From assembly GCA_046726235.1 (NCBI GenBank), contig JBKPAD010000001.1, positions 1-64,000 on the forward strand: a stretch of DNA of 64,000 nt, written 5' to 3'. The position numbers and the translations under genes were made by a program. The DNA comes from Nitricoxidireducens sp046726235 (lineage in GTDB: Bacteria; Pseudomonadota; Gammaproteobacteria; Burkholderiales; Rhodocyclaceae). The notes beneath the pieces were generated by a model that was not told the origin of the DNA, ran no database searches, and saw nothing but the letters and a program-made list of their open reading frames with translations. Positions 1 through 7,566 of this stretch are shown here, in pieces (the first letter of the stretch is position 1; each line of letters opens with the position of its first letter).

Positions 1-1
1 C

Positions 2-991
2 GGGGGGGCCGGGTCCCTGGCGGTGGTGCCCGCCGGGGCCCCCCGCCTGGCCGGCGCGCCCCCCCCCCCCCACCGCCCGCGGCGCGGCGTCGAGGTGCTG
101 GTGTATCGGCTCGAGGCAGGCGCGTTGCGGCTGCGCCGTCACCGCCTGCGGCGCCTGCATCGGAAGCTGGCGGTGATCGACGCGCGCGTCGCCTTCCTCG
201 GCGGCATCAACGTCATCGACGACATGGACGCGCCGGGGCAGCTGCCGCCGCGCTACGACTACGCCGTGCGCATCGAAGGGCCGCTGCTGTTCGACATCCA
301 CGCCGCCGCGCGTCACCTGGCGAACCTCGTGCGCTGGGCCCGGCTGCGGCACCGGCGGCGGCCGCCGGCGGCACCGCAGCCTTCGCTCGAGCCGCGCGGC
401 GACGTCACCGCGGCCTTCGTCATCCGCGACAATGTGCGCCATCGGCGCAGCATCGAGGAAGCCTACCTGGCCGCCATGGCGTCGGCGCGGCGCGAGATCG
501 TCATCGCCAACGCCTACTTCCTGCCCGGCCGCAGCTTTCGCCATGCGCTCGCCCAGGCTGCGCAATCCGGCGTGCAGGTGATCGTGCTGCTGCAGGGCCG
601 CGTCGAATACGCGCTGCTGCATTACGCGACCCAGGCGCTCTATGGCGCCCTGCTGAAATCGGGGGTGCGCATCTTCGAATACCGGCGCAGCTTTCTCCAC
701 GCCAAGGTCGCCGTCGTCGACGACCGCTGGGCGACGGTCGGATCGAGCAACATCGACCCGTTCAGCCTGCTGCTGGCGCGTGAAGCCAACGTCGTGGTGC
801 ACGACGAGGCCTTCGCCGGCCGGCTGCGCGCGAGCCTGCGGCGCGCAATGGACGACGGGGCCACCGAAGTGCTCAGCGACGACCTGCGCCGACGCTCGAT
901 GTCCGCGCGCGCGCTGAGCTGGCTTGCCTACGGGATGGTGCGTGTGCTGATCGGCGTCACGCGATACGGGGGAAGCGAGTACCGCGAGTAG
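2..991 (+). CDS. clsB: Cardiolipin synthase-like phospholipase D family protein (5' partial)
   Basis: Would join phosphatidyl groups to make cardiolipin at the inner membrane, or act as a related phosphatidyltransferase. Two HKD catalytic motifs are visible: HRKLAVID near base 158 and HAKVAVVD near base 698, the latter followed by GSSNIDP, as usual in the ClsB branch of the PLD superfamily. The reading frame is open to the window edge, so the true start lies upstream; the GTG at 23 is not convincing. The first 75 bases are unusually rich in G and C runs and could hold sequencing errors. The 3' end overlaps the convergent small gene at 957-1316. Family assignment is firm, exact substrate is inferred. 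Confidence 0.8.
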   Translation, partial: GGAGSLAVVPAGAPRLAGAPPPPHRPRRGVEVLVYRLEAGALRLRRHRLRRLHRKLAVIDARVAFLGGINVIDDMDAPGQLPPRYDYAVRIEGPLLFDIHAAARHLANLVRWARLRHRRRPPAAPQPSLEPRGDVTAAFVIRDNVRHRRSIEEAYLAAMASARREIVIANAYFLPGRSFRHALAQAAQSGVQVIVLLQGRVEYALLHYATQALYGALLKSGVRIFEYRRSFLHAKVAVVDDRWATVGSSNIDPFSLLLAREANVVVHDEAFAGRLRASLRRAMDDGATEVLSDDLRRRSMSARALSWLAYGMVRVLIGVTRYGGSEYRE

Positions 992-1316
992 CCGCGGCCG
1001 CGTGCTGCTCGACCAGCTGCACGACCTGCAGCGGGCAGATGCGGTCGTTGCCGCAAAGCCGCTGCTCGGCGATGAACCCGATCACTTCGGACACCTGCTC
1101 GCGAATCCGGCGCGCGACCTCGGGCGGGCTCGGCTCCTCGTCCCAGCAGACGAATTCCACGCGGTGGCACTCGGGCGAGATCGTGCAATGCAGCCTGGCG
1201 GTGCCCGCCGCCTCTCCGTCGCGCACGGGAACCGAGATGTCGAAGCCGCAGCCGTCGCTGGCGACGTGCCGGCAATTCTCGCAATGGAGGACGAGGCCCT
1301 GTTTCTTGATGCTCAT
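957..1316 (-). CDS. Small cysteine-containing protein of unknown function
   Basis: Encodes 119 aa beginning MSIKKQGLVLHCENC. A CxxC pair lies near residues 12-15, with further Cys at about residues 23, 44, 50, 57, 86 and 93, which could bind a metal or form disulfides, but no family was recognised. There is no signal peptide or membrane segment. The start is the first ATG after an open frame. The 3' end overlaps the convergent cardiolipin synthase gene by 35 bases. An alternative reading frame over this stretch is open on the other strand but has no protein-like features. Existence is moderately sure, function unknown. Confidence 0.5.
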   Translation of the reverse strand: MSIKKQGLVLHCENCRHVASDGCGFDISVPVRDGEAAGTARLHCTISPECHRVEFVCWDEEPSPPEVARRIREQVSEVIGFIAEQRLCGNDRICPLQVVQLVEQHAAAATRGTRFPRIA

Positions 1317-1412
1317 GCAATCTTCCCGGCGGCAAAACGCCGCAATCCCGTCAGGGTTTCAATCCTAAGGACGGCCACCGGCGGCGGGAATACCGACCCG
1401 GCGGTATCGCGG

Positions 1413-2324
1413 CTACCGGTTTACGGGTAACGGAACGGGCATCGCCCGGACCCGTGGCACGCGGTCGAGACGCCAGTGGGTGCGCGCCCAGCCCCATATG
1501 GCACGCACGTCTGCAAGATCGCCGGGCGGCTCGTGGCCGAGGAAGCGCAACGCGGCGAGCAATGTCGCGGCATCGTCGCCGCCGTCCACGGGCAACGCCC
1601 GCGTCTGCTTCGAAAGCTTTTCCCCCGCCGCATCGACCACCACCGGCAGGTGCGCATAGCCGGGACGTGGAAAGCCCAGGCAGGCCTGCAGATGAATCTG
1701 GCGCGGCGTCGAATCGAGCAGGTCGGCGCCGCGAACGACGTGCGTGATGCCCTGGTCGGCATCGTCGGCCACGACCGCGAGCTGGTAGGCGAAGTAACCG
1801 TCGGCGCGCAGCAGGACGAAGTCGCCGACCTCCGTCGCCAGGCGCTGGCTCTGTCTTCCCTGCACTCCATCCTCGAACTCGATCTCTGCCGTGCCGACCC
1901 CGAGCCGCCAGGCGCGCGCCTTGCGGCCGGGGGGCAGGCCGTTGCGGCAGGTGCCCGGATAGAGGGGGGCGCCATCGGCCGCGAGCGCCGCGCCGGCGAG
2001 GTCGCGCCGGGTGCAGGCGCACGGGTAGGCAAGCCCCTTGCCGCTGAGGGCATCGAGCAGTTCCGCGTAGCGTGCCTTGCGGCGGCTCTGGACGAGGACC
2101 TCGCCGTCCCACTCGAAGCCCATGCGCTCGAGCGTGCGCAGGATGCCGGCGGCGGACGCGGCGGAACAGCGCGGTTCGTCGACGTCCTCCATGCGCAACA
2201 GCCACTCGCCGCCGCGCGTGTGCGCCTCGAGGCAACTGCCGAGCGCGGCGACCAGCGAGCCGAAGTGCAACGGCCCCGTCGGCGATGGGGCGAAGCGGCC
2301 GCGATAGGCTGTCGATTGACTCAT
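1413..2324 (-). CDS. gluQ: Glutamyl-Q tRNA(Asp) synthetase
   Basis: A truncated glutamyl-tRNA synthetase paralogue that activates glutamate without tRNA and transfers it to the queuosine at position 34 of tRNA-Asp. The 303-aa product starts MSQSTAYRGRFAPSPTGPLH, with the class I HIGH-like signature (PTGPLHFGS). It keeps the zinc-site cysteines (YPCACTRRD, then YPGTCRNG near residues 110-135) and the KMSKS-like loop EKLSKQT near residue 235. Length fits GluQ (about 300 aa) and lacks the anticodon-binding domain of GltX. The frame extends upstream, but ATG at 2324 matches the family N-terminus. It lies divergent from the thioredoxin gene. Confidence 0.93.
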   Translation of the reverse strand: MSQSTAYRGRFAPSPTGPLHFGSLVAALGSCLEAHTRGGEWLLRMEDVDEPRCSAASAAGILRTLERMGFEWDGEVLVQSRRKARYAELLDALSGKGLAYPCACTRRDLAGAALAADGAPLYPGTCRNGLPPGRKARAWRLGVGTAEIEFEDGVQGRQSQRLATEVGDFVLLRADGYFAYQLAVVADDADQGITHVVRGADLLDSTPRQIHLQACLGFPRPGYAHLPVVVDAAGEKLSKQTRALPVDGGDDAATLLAALRFLGHEPPGDLADVRAIWGWARTHWRLDRVPRVRAMPVPLPVNR

Positions 2325-2396
2325 CGGCGCGATTGATACCACGCCGCGAAACAAACCGGTAGCATTCCGCGACCATAACCAAAGGCGGACGGAGCC

Positions 2397-2759
2397 ATGG
2401 CAACGATAGAACTGACGACGGACAATTTCAAAGAGACGATTTCGAGCCACGACATCGTGATCATCGACTTCTGGGCCAGTTGGTGCGGCCCTTGCAAGTC
2501 CTTCGCGCCGACCTTCGAAGCGGCCTCGGAGAAGTATGCCGACGTCGCCTTCGCCAAGGTCAACACCGAAGAGCAGCAGGAACTCGCGGCCGCCTTCAAC
2601 ATCCGCTCGATCCCGACGCTGATGGTGTTCCGCGAGCAGATCATCCTGTTCGCCGAGGCCGGCGCGCTGCCCGCCCCGGCGCTCGACCAGCTCGTCGAGC
2701 AGGTGCGCCAGCTCGACATGGACGAGGTGCGCAAGGAAGTGGCCGCCCAGAGCAACTGA
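2397..2759 (+). CDS. Thioredoxin
   Basis: A cytoplasmic thioredoxin of 120 aa that reduces protein disulfides. The active site WCGPC is at about residues 31-35, and the cis-proline loop (RSIPTLMVF) is at about residues 74-82. There is no signal peptide. The C-terminal helix is about 10 residues longer than in canonical TrxA. It is followed 29 bases later by a cyclic-nucleotide-binding protein on the same strand, so the two may be cotranscribed. Whether it is the main thioredoxin of the cell or a secondary one cannot be told from this window, so no symbol is given. Confidence 0.92.
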   Translation: MATIELTTDNFKETISSHDIVIIDFWASWCGPCKSFAPTFEAASEKYADVAFAKVNTEEQQELAAAFNIRSIPTLMVFREQIILFAEAGALPAPALDQLVEQVRQLDMDEVRKEVAAQSN

Positions 2760-2788
2760 CACCGATAGACGCAGGACCGACGCACATC

Positions 2789-3241
2789 ATGATGACCGAC
2801 ATCGCCGATCTTCTCGACGGCCTCGACTTCTTCAACGATTTTGCCTACGGCGAGCTCGAAACCCTCGCCCGTCATCTGAAATACGTCACCGCCAAAGAGG
2901 GCGAGGTGATCTTCGAGGAAGGCGATCCCGGCACTTACATGCTGGTGCTCGTGGACGGACGCATCTCGATCTCCAAGGGCGGCGAGAGCGGACACCACCT
3001 GCTGTCCTACGAGGGCAAGGGGCGCATCGTCGGCGAAATGGCGCTGCTGGATCGCGAGCGCCGCTCGGCGACCTGCACCGCGGCCACCGACTGCCAGTTG
3101 CTGACGCTCGACCACGAAGGGCTCGAGCGGCTGGCGACGGGGCAGCCGCTGCTCGCCTACCGCTTCATGTTCAGCATGGCGCGGCTGCTATCGCGGCGCC
3201 TGCGGCGCACCTCGGGCGTGCTGGCGGAATACCTGCACTGA
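2789..3241 (+). CDS. Cyclic nucleotide-binding domain protein
   Basis: A 150-aa protein consisting almost wholly of a Crp-type cyclic-nucleotide-binding beta-barrel: the phosphate-binding cassette region reads GRIVGEMALLDRERRSATCTA (about residues 75-95), preceded by the GEVIFEEGDPGTYM strand. The helix-turn-helix domain of Crp/Fnr regulators is missing, so it is more likely a sensor or partner protein than a transcription factor. Two ATGs are adjacent (2789 and 2792); the first is used. It sits 29 bases after the thioredoxin gene and converges with the next gene, 3 bases apart. Confidence 0.85.
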   Translation: MMTDIADLLDGLDFFNDFAYGELETLARHLKYVTAKEGEVIFEEGDPGTYMLVLVDGRISISKGGESGHHLLSYEGKGRIVGEMALLDRERRSATCTAATDCQLLTLDHEGLERLATGQPLLAYRFMFSMARLLSRRLRRTSGVLAEYLH

Positions 3242-3244
3242 CCT

Positions 3245-3835
3245 TCAACCGGGGGGCGGCACGCTCCACGCGAACTTGCAGCGGCCGATCTCCTCGTCCG
3301 ACATCACCGGCCGGATGATGCACGAGCGCTCGCGCTCGATCGCCTTCGCCTGCGCCGCTGCCCGGGCCACCTCGTCGGCGCGGATTTTCGCTTCCGCCTC
3401 CTGCTCGCGCAGCAGCCGTTCGGTCTCGAGCTGGGCCAGGCGCGCCTTCTGAGCGGCAACCGTCTGCTCCGCCTTGCGCGCCGATTCCTCGATCTCCGCC
3501 TTGCGTTCGAGTTCGCCGATCTTCTCTTGCCGCTTCTGCTCGGCGAGCGCTGCCACGGCTTCCTTGTCGACCGGCGCCGGCGCAGCCTCCGCTGACGGAA
3601 CCGAAGCCGCCGCCGCGCCCGCCGCCGCTCCTGCACCCGCTGCGACTGGCACGCGCAGGCGTGGCGACAAGGTCATGCCGGAGCTCTTCACCGCGTCGTC
3701 GTCGCCCGCCTTTTTCGCCGGCGTCGTCTCGGTGCCCTTCGACTTCGCGCCGATGCGCTTCGCCTCGCTGACGCCCGGTCCGACCGCGAGCGTCACCGCC
3801 AACAGCAGTGCCGCTGAAAGTCCCGATTTGCGCAT
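3245..3835 (-). CDS. Secreted coiled-coil protein with conserved C-terminal motif (paralogue A)
   Basis: A 196-aa protein of no recognised family. It has a signal peptide (MRKSGLSAALLLAVTLAVG, cleavage near VSEA), an Ala/Pro-rich linker (about residues 65-90), a charged Glu/Arg/Ala coiled coil (about 95-165), and a conserved tail: ERERSC, PVMSDEEIGRCK, then WSVPPPG at the very end. The neighbouring gene at 3899-4489 has the same length, architecture and tail, so the two are a tandem duplication. The two tail cysteines could form a disulfide or bind a ligand. Localisation is probably periplasmic. Function is unknown. Confidence 0.72.
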   Translation of the reverse strand: MRKSGLSAALLLAVTLAVGPGVSEAKRIGAKSKGTETTPAKKAGDDDAVKSSGMTLSPRLRVPVAAGAGAAAGAAAASVPSAEAAPAPVDKEAVAALAEQKRQEKIGELERKAEIEESARKAEQTVAAQKARLAQLETERLLREQEAEAKIRADEVARAAAQAKAIERERSCIIRPVMSDEEIGRCKFAWSVPPPG

Positions 3836-3898
3836 CGCCCTTCCTCCCGTTTCTCAATGACGACCGGGAGGCTAGCGCGGAATCGCAGGATCCACAAA

Positions 3899-4489
3899 TC
3901 AGCCGGGCGGCGGGAAGCTCCAGACCCACTTGCAATGGGCGATCTCGGCGTCCGTCATCACCGGCTTGATGACGCAGGAGCGCTCGCGCGCGATCAGGCG
4001 CTGGCGCATCTCCTTGCGTCGCTCCTCCTCGGCGCGACGGCGCACCTCGGCCGCCGACTCGCGCACCAGTCGCTCGGTCTCCGCCTCCTCCTGCTCCACG
4101 CGCCCGGTTTCGACCGCCTGCTCGGCCCGCTTGCCGGCCTCCTCGACCTGGACCTTGCGCTCGAATTCGCTCAGGTTCGCGCGCCGGCGCTCCTCGCTGG
4201 AAGCGTCGCCGCCGATGGCGCTGATCGTCGGCGTCGCGGGCGCGGGGCGCGCGGGAGCCGGTGTCGGCGCTGCCGGTGCGGGTGCCGGTGACGTGGCCGG
4301 TTCGGTCGGCTGGACAGGTTCGGCTGGCTGAGCCGGCGGGGTGCTTTCGGCCGGTGCGGCTGGCGGCGCAGGCGCCGCGGCGCCCGGGGTCTGCGCGGGA
4401 GCGGGCGGGATGTCGCCTTCCGGCGCCTGGGCCGGTACGCCGGCTGCCGCGCACGCCAGGGTCAGGCCGAGGAATAAGCGCTTCAACAT
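3899..4489 (-). CDS. Secreted coiled-coil protein with conserved C-terminal motif (paralogue B)
   Basis: A 196-aa protein starting MLKRLFLGLTLACAAAG (signal peptide, cleavage near VPAQA), followed by a long Pro/Ala linker (about residues 25-95), a charged coiled coil (about 105-165) and a tail ARERSC, PVMTDAEIAHCK, WSFPPPG. The tail matches paralogue A closely while the linkers have diverged, so selection acts on the tail. A longer form from ATG 4519 is possible but adds a run of Arg before the signal. It lies 63 bases upstream of paralogue A on the same strand. No family was recognised. Confidence 0.72.
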   Translation of the reverse strand: MLKRLFLGLTLACAAAGVPAQAPEGDIPPAPAQTPGAAAPAPPAAPAESTPPAQPAEPVQPTEPATSPAPAPAAPTPAPARPAPATPTISAIGGDASSEERRRANLSEFERKVQVEEAGKRAEQAVETGRVEQEEAETERLVRESAAEVRRRAEEERRKEMRQRLIARERSCVIKPVMTDAEIAHCKWVWSFPPPG

Positions 4490-4573
4490 GCGCGCGAGCG
4501 GCAAGCGGCGTGCCGCCATGCCGGACGGGTCGCTTGCCTCTATACTGGCCTCCCCCGCACAAGAACAACGGCC

Positions 4574-4912
4574 ATGCGACGACTCCTCGCCATGCTCGCG
4601 CTGCTCTTCGCCGTACCCTCCGTCCATGCGCAGGGCGGGCTGTCGGACATCTTCCGTTCGGTCACCGGCGCGTTGCGCGGCGGCACGCAAGCGGCGCCGC
4701 AGCAGCAGGGCGCGACGCCGGTGCTCGGCGTGCGCGGCATGGACGAAGCAGAGGCCCAGGCCGCCGCACCGGCCAGCGACGAATACGTGACGATGGAAGG
4801 CTGGGCGGCAATCAAGGCCGAGGCGCTCGCCGCGGCGGGCAAGCGCGGCCTCGCCGCCCGCGCCGCCGAGTTGAAGAAGACCTCCGCCGCCGCGTCCGGC
4901 AAGCCGGACTGA
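4574..4912 (+). CDS. Small secreted protein of unknown function
   Basis: A 112-aa protein with a clear signal peptide (MRRLLAMLALLFAVPSVHAQ) and a short Ala/Gln-rich mature part ending in a Lys-rich tail. The segment EYVTMEGWAAIKAEALAAAGKRGLAARAAELKK (split here by pattern, about residues 69-101) looks helical. It is divergent from paralogue B (84 bases between starts) and is followed after 10 bases by the M48 protease gene on the same strand, so it is probably in the protease operon. No family was recognised. Confidence 0.65.
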   Translation: MRRLLAMLALLFAVPSVHAQGGLSDIFRSVTGALRGGTQAAPQQQGATPVLGVRGMDEAEAQAAAPASDEYVTMEGWAAIKAEALAAAGKRGLAARAAELKKTSAAASGKPD

Positions 4913-4922
4913 GGAGAACACG

Positions 4923-5753
4923 ATGCGCATCGCCGTCCTCGCTGCCTGCCTGGTGTTCACCGCGCTGCCTGCTGCAGCGCAGATGTTCAACCTCAACGCC
5001 ATCGTCGACGCCGTCAAGGGCGTGGCCAAGAGCCAGGAAGTCGCCTCGATGAGCGAGGCCGACGAGATCGCCGTCGGCAAGGAAATCGCCGCCAAGACGC
5101 TCGGCACCTACCGTCTGGTACGCAACGAGAAGCTGCAGCGCTACCTGAACGTCGTCGGCCTCTGGGTCGCCTTGCAGTCGGAACGGCCCGATCTGCCGTG
5201 GCGTTTCGCCGCCGTCCAGTCCGATCAGGTCAACGCTTTCGCCGTGCCCGGCGGCGCGGTGCTGGTCACCGCCGGCATGCTGAAGCTGCTGTCGAACGAG
5301 GCGGAACTCGCCTGCGTCATCGGCCACGAGGTCGGCCACGTCGTGCGCAAGCATCACCTCGCGCTGCTGCAGAAGGAATTGCTGCTGCAATCGGGGTCGA
5401 AGGCCGTCGGCGAGGCGGTCACCTCCGGCGGACCGAAAGACGACGTGCGGAAGTTCCTGGCGTCCGAAGGCGCCGAGCTTTACGCGCGTTCGCTCGACCG
5501 CGATTCCGAGCGCGACGCCGACGGCGACGGCGTGCTGCTGGCGGCACGCGCCGGCTACGACCCGGCGTCCTGCCTGTTGTTCATGCAGCGCATGGCCGGC
5601 CTGAAGCAGGAAGCCGGCACGCTGGCGTCGCTCTACAAGACCCACCCGCAGGCGGCGGAACGCGCGGCCGATGTGGACAAGGCACTGGCGCGCCTCGAAG
5701 GCGCCGCGCCGGGCGACGGCGCCCGGCCGGCGCTGGCCTTCAAGGGCCGCTAG
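4923..5753 (+). CDS. M48 family metalloprotease, periplasmic
   Basis: A 276-aa zinc peptidase of the HtpX/BepA/LoiP group, which in other proteobacteria handles misfolded envelope proteins. It has a signal peptide ending near AAAQ (residue 20), the zinc motif HEVGH (about residues 137-141) and the downstream glutamate in the segment SERDADGDG (third zinc ligand region). The upstream VNAFAVPGGAV strand is typical of M48 peptidases. No TPR region follows, unlike BepA, so it resembles LoiP/YcaL more. The start ATG follows GAGGAG at 4912-4917. It is the last chromosomal gene before the island. Confidence 0.88.
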   Translation: MRIAVLAACLVFTALPAAAQMFNLNAIVDAVKGVAKSQEVASMSEADEIAVGKEIAAKTLGTYRLVRNEKLQRYLNVVGLWVALQSERPDLPWRFAAVQSDQVNAFAVPGGAVLVTAGMLKLLSNEAELACVIGHEVGHVVRKHHLALLQKELLLQSGSKAVGEAVTSGGPKDDVRKFLASEGAELYARSLDRDSERDADGDGVLLAARAGYDPASCLLFMQRMAGLKQEAGTLASLYKTHPQAAERAADVDKALARLEGAAPGDGARPALAFKGR

Positions 5754-5755
5754 AT

Positions 5756-5777
5756 CAGACGTTAAACGGCAATTGAA
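5756..5777 (+). repeat. Candidate left attachment site (degenerate copy of the ychF 3' end)
   Basis: The bases AGACGTTAAAC (5757-5767) resemble AGACGTTGAAC at 17070-17080, in the same orientation, where the reverse complement encodes the last residues FNV and the stop of YchF. Over about 24 bases, 17 match. The left copy on the minus strand would also read PFNV-stop. This is what insertion into the 3' end of ychF would leave, but the exact match is short, so the site is only a candidate. Confidence 0.35.
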
Positions 5778-5828
5778 GGACTGAAACCCGCGTCGTTGCT
5801 TGCTGTGGTGCTCCGTACATTGTCGAAA

Positions 5829-5849
5829 TGCCCCCAAGGATGCCCCCAA
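5829..5849 (+). promoter_or_regulatory. Paired TGCCCCCAA motifs near the left island end
   Basis: Two copies of TGCCCCCAA at 5829-5837 and 5841-5849, 12 bases apart. The same motif with the same 12-base step occurs at the right end of the island (16931-16951), with inverted copies in the first codons of the integrase gene. The pattern fits arm-type binding sites for the integrase; this is inference from placement. Confidence 0.45.
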
Positions 5850-5953
5850 TTTGCTTGGGTGCCGGGTCGAAGGACTCCGAACACGCACGGCCGGTGGCGA
5901 ACATCAGACGCGGTTCAACGGGATAAGGCCGACCGGCCCTATCCCGATTCATG

Positions 5954-6916
5954 CTAGCCGAAGATCGCCTGCTCGATCCTGCCAAAGTCCAGGTAGCGTG
6001 CGTACAGCGCCTCCGCGGTATCTTTGTCGCCGATCTTGCGCAAGGTGTCCAAGCAGCTTTCCAGCGTCACCGCTTCAAAGCCGGAGATTGCAGGAGCCCC
6101 GGAGGCCAAGTGCGTCATGTACGAATTCGCGGCGGTGTCGCAGTTGCTGTTCTGCGCCGGGTAGATGACAACGAAGCGGCCCCGCTCGTAGAGTCCGTTC
6201 TTCACCATCGAGAGACTAAGAAGATGTTCGCGCCAAAGTTGTTGGAGCGGGTTCGTGCGCAGTGTCGGGGCATCGTGGGCCTTGAATACCGCCACACTTC
6301 CGGACAGTTCGTCGTAGCGGGGCCGGAGAGTGGCCGGCGGTTCGTTCATGGTCTCGGTGTACTTGACCTCGATGGCGACGAAGCCCTCTTGCCCGTCCGG
6401 CGTCGTGCAGGTCACGAATACATCGAAGGCCGAATGATCCTCGGTGAAGGCCGGGTTGCCGCGTCCCGGTGAGTGCTCAAAGTAGATGCCGGTCACGGAT
6501 TCCACCAAGTCCGGGAACAGTTGCCGGAAGAAGCGATTGCCTTTGTCTGCATCGAGCTTCAAGCCGCCGAACAGATTGAAGCAAAGGGGCTGGCTGGAAA
6601 GCAGGTTGGACCACAGGCGCTCCTCGTCAATCATCGCACCGGGTTCTCGATAGACGGATTCCCGCAGAACCAGCTTGGTGATGTCGAGAGAAAGGAAGTT
6701 GTCGCCCCGCTTGATGCTTTCCGCATGAAGGCGGCTACCCAGCTTGCGGCGTCGCCCTTTGGGCGTTCGGTGGGTGCCGATCGAAAACCCCTTGTCTTCG
6801 CGCCAGAGCGATTGCAGCAGGCGTGCCGCCGCTTTGAAACGCGTATCGCCGCTCTCGTTGACTTGGTGAGCCTTCAGTACCGCTTCAGGAATGATCGGAA
6901 GCCGTTCATGCTGCAT
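5954..6916 (-). CDS. Putative PD-(D/E)XK restriction endonuclease (PGN_0703-like)
   Basis: A 320-aa protein that I place with the PGN_0703-type putative restriction endonucleases. The likely nuclease core is DVFVTC (about residue 185) followed by GFVAIEVKYTET (about residues 196-207), matching the D...ExK pattern. The start ATG at 6916 is chosen because AAGGAG precedes it at suitable spacing; the frame is open further upstream. It lies 106 bases downstream of an XRE regulator on the same strand, an arrangement like controller-protein restriction systems, but no methyltransferase gene is present anywhere on the island. Activity and specificity are inferred. Confidence 0.65.
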   Translation of the reverse strand: MQHERLPIIPEAVLKAHQVNESGDTRFKAAARLLQSLWREDKGFSIGTHRTPKGRRRKLGSRLHAESIKRGDNFLSLDITKLVLRESVYREPGAMIDEERLWSNLLSSQPLCFNLFGGLKLDADKGNRFFRQLFPDLVESVTGIYFEHSPGRGNPAFTEDHSAFDVFVTCTTPDGQEGFVAIEVKYTETMNEPPATLRPRYDELSGSVAVFKAHDAPTLRTNPLQQLWREHLLSLSMVKNGLYERGRFVVIYPAQNSNCDTAANSYMTHLASGAPAISGFEAVTLESCLDTLRKIGDKDTAEALYARYLDFGRIEQAIFG

Positions 6917-7022
6917 CGTCGTTGCTCCTTGTTGGTTTGGGGGCCGAGGAACGGCCCTGCCAATGGAGCTTCGACTTACGGTTGGAGAACTGAACTTATC
7001 TGACGTTCGTTCTCCGAGCCAG

Positions 7023-7382
7023 CTATGCAGTCCTGCTTTGCAGGTGGTCGCACAGGGTCTTGATCTGTTCAACCACGAACTCGCTGTCCTTTGATCTGAG
7101 TCCAGCCAACCACGCGGAGATACGAATGGCCTGGTCCGACGGTTCAACGGAAGACTCCGCCAGCAGGTCGGCCGTGCGGGTCTTCAGCGTTCTTGCCAGT
7201 ATGTCGAGCGTAATAAGCGAGGGTACGGTAACGCCGCGCTCGAACCGGGAAATCGTTTCGGCATCAACGCCGATACGTTCGGCCAGTTGATCCTGGGTCC
7301 AATCAACCGCCTTTCGTCGTTGCGCAATTCGCTTCCCGAGGCGCTTGCCAAGCTGAAGTCGAGCCTTCGCCGAGTCAACCAT
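7023..7382 (-). CDS. XRE-family helix-turn-helix regulator
   Basis: A 119-aa DNA-binding protein. The helix-turn-helix is at about residues 15-65: RRKAVDWTQDQLAERIGV, DAETISRFERG, VPSLITLDILARTL. A C-terminal helical tail (about 85-119) may be for dimerisation. ATG 7382 is chosen; the frame continues upstream into non-family residues. A perfect 8-bp inverted repeat lies 10-30 bases upstream of the start, a likely autoregulatory operator. The next gene on the strand is the putative restriction endonuclease, so it probably controls that gene as well as itself. Confidence 0.85.
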   Translation of the reverse strand: MVDSAKARLQLGKRLGKRIAQRRKAVDWTQDQLAERIGVDAETISRFERGVTVPSLITLDILARTLKTRTADLLAESSVEPSDQAIRISAWLAGLRSKDSEFVVEQIKTLCDHLQSRTA

Positions 7383-7391
7383 ATCCGTTGT

Positions 7392-7412
7392 CCATGGAAA
7401 CAACTTCCATGG
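7392..7412. promoter_or_regulatory. Inverted repeat, candidate operator of the XRE regulator
   Basis: CCATGGAA (7392-7399), five bases, TTCCATGG (7405-7412): a perfect 8-bp inverted repeat just upstream of the XRE start. A nested GTTG/CAAC pair (7387-7390, 7401-7404) overlaps it. Placement suggests binding by the XRE protein. Confidence 0.5.
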
Positions 7413-7451
7413 TTGACTTCCGCCGCTGGGTTCGGAAGGATGTGATATGTT

Positions 7452-7489
7452 GATAGGCCACATATTAGTACGACATTTAGCTGCCTATC
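7452..7489. repeat. Inverted repeat in the XRE/lipoprotein intergenic region
   Basis: GATAGGC (7452-7458) and GCCTATC (7483-7489) separated by 24 bases, between the divergent XRE and LprI-type lipoprotein genes. The spacer is AT-rich and could hold promoter elements. It may be a second operator or a hairpin; no further evidence. Confidence 0.3.
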
Positions 7490-7566
7490 GTGCATGCCGG
7501 TGTCAACCAATTCGACCGACTGGCGTTTGATGGTGATGCCAATGGATTATTAGCCTTCAAGGGGGA

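Noticed and set aside
1..75. GTG at position 23 as the true start of the cardiolipin synthase gene
   Set aside because: The frame is open to the window edge, the segment before the HKD motif is too short for the family, and the sequence there is dominated by G and C runs.
5755..5985. Minus-strand open frame ending in PFNV as a gene
   Set aside because: It has no ribosome-binding site or protein-like features; the PFNV end is explained by a partial copy of the ychF 3' end.
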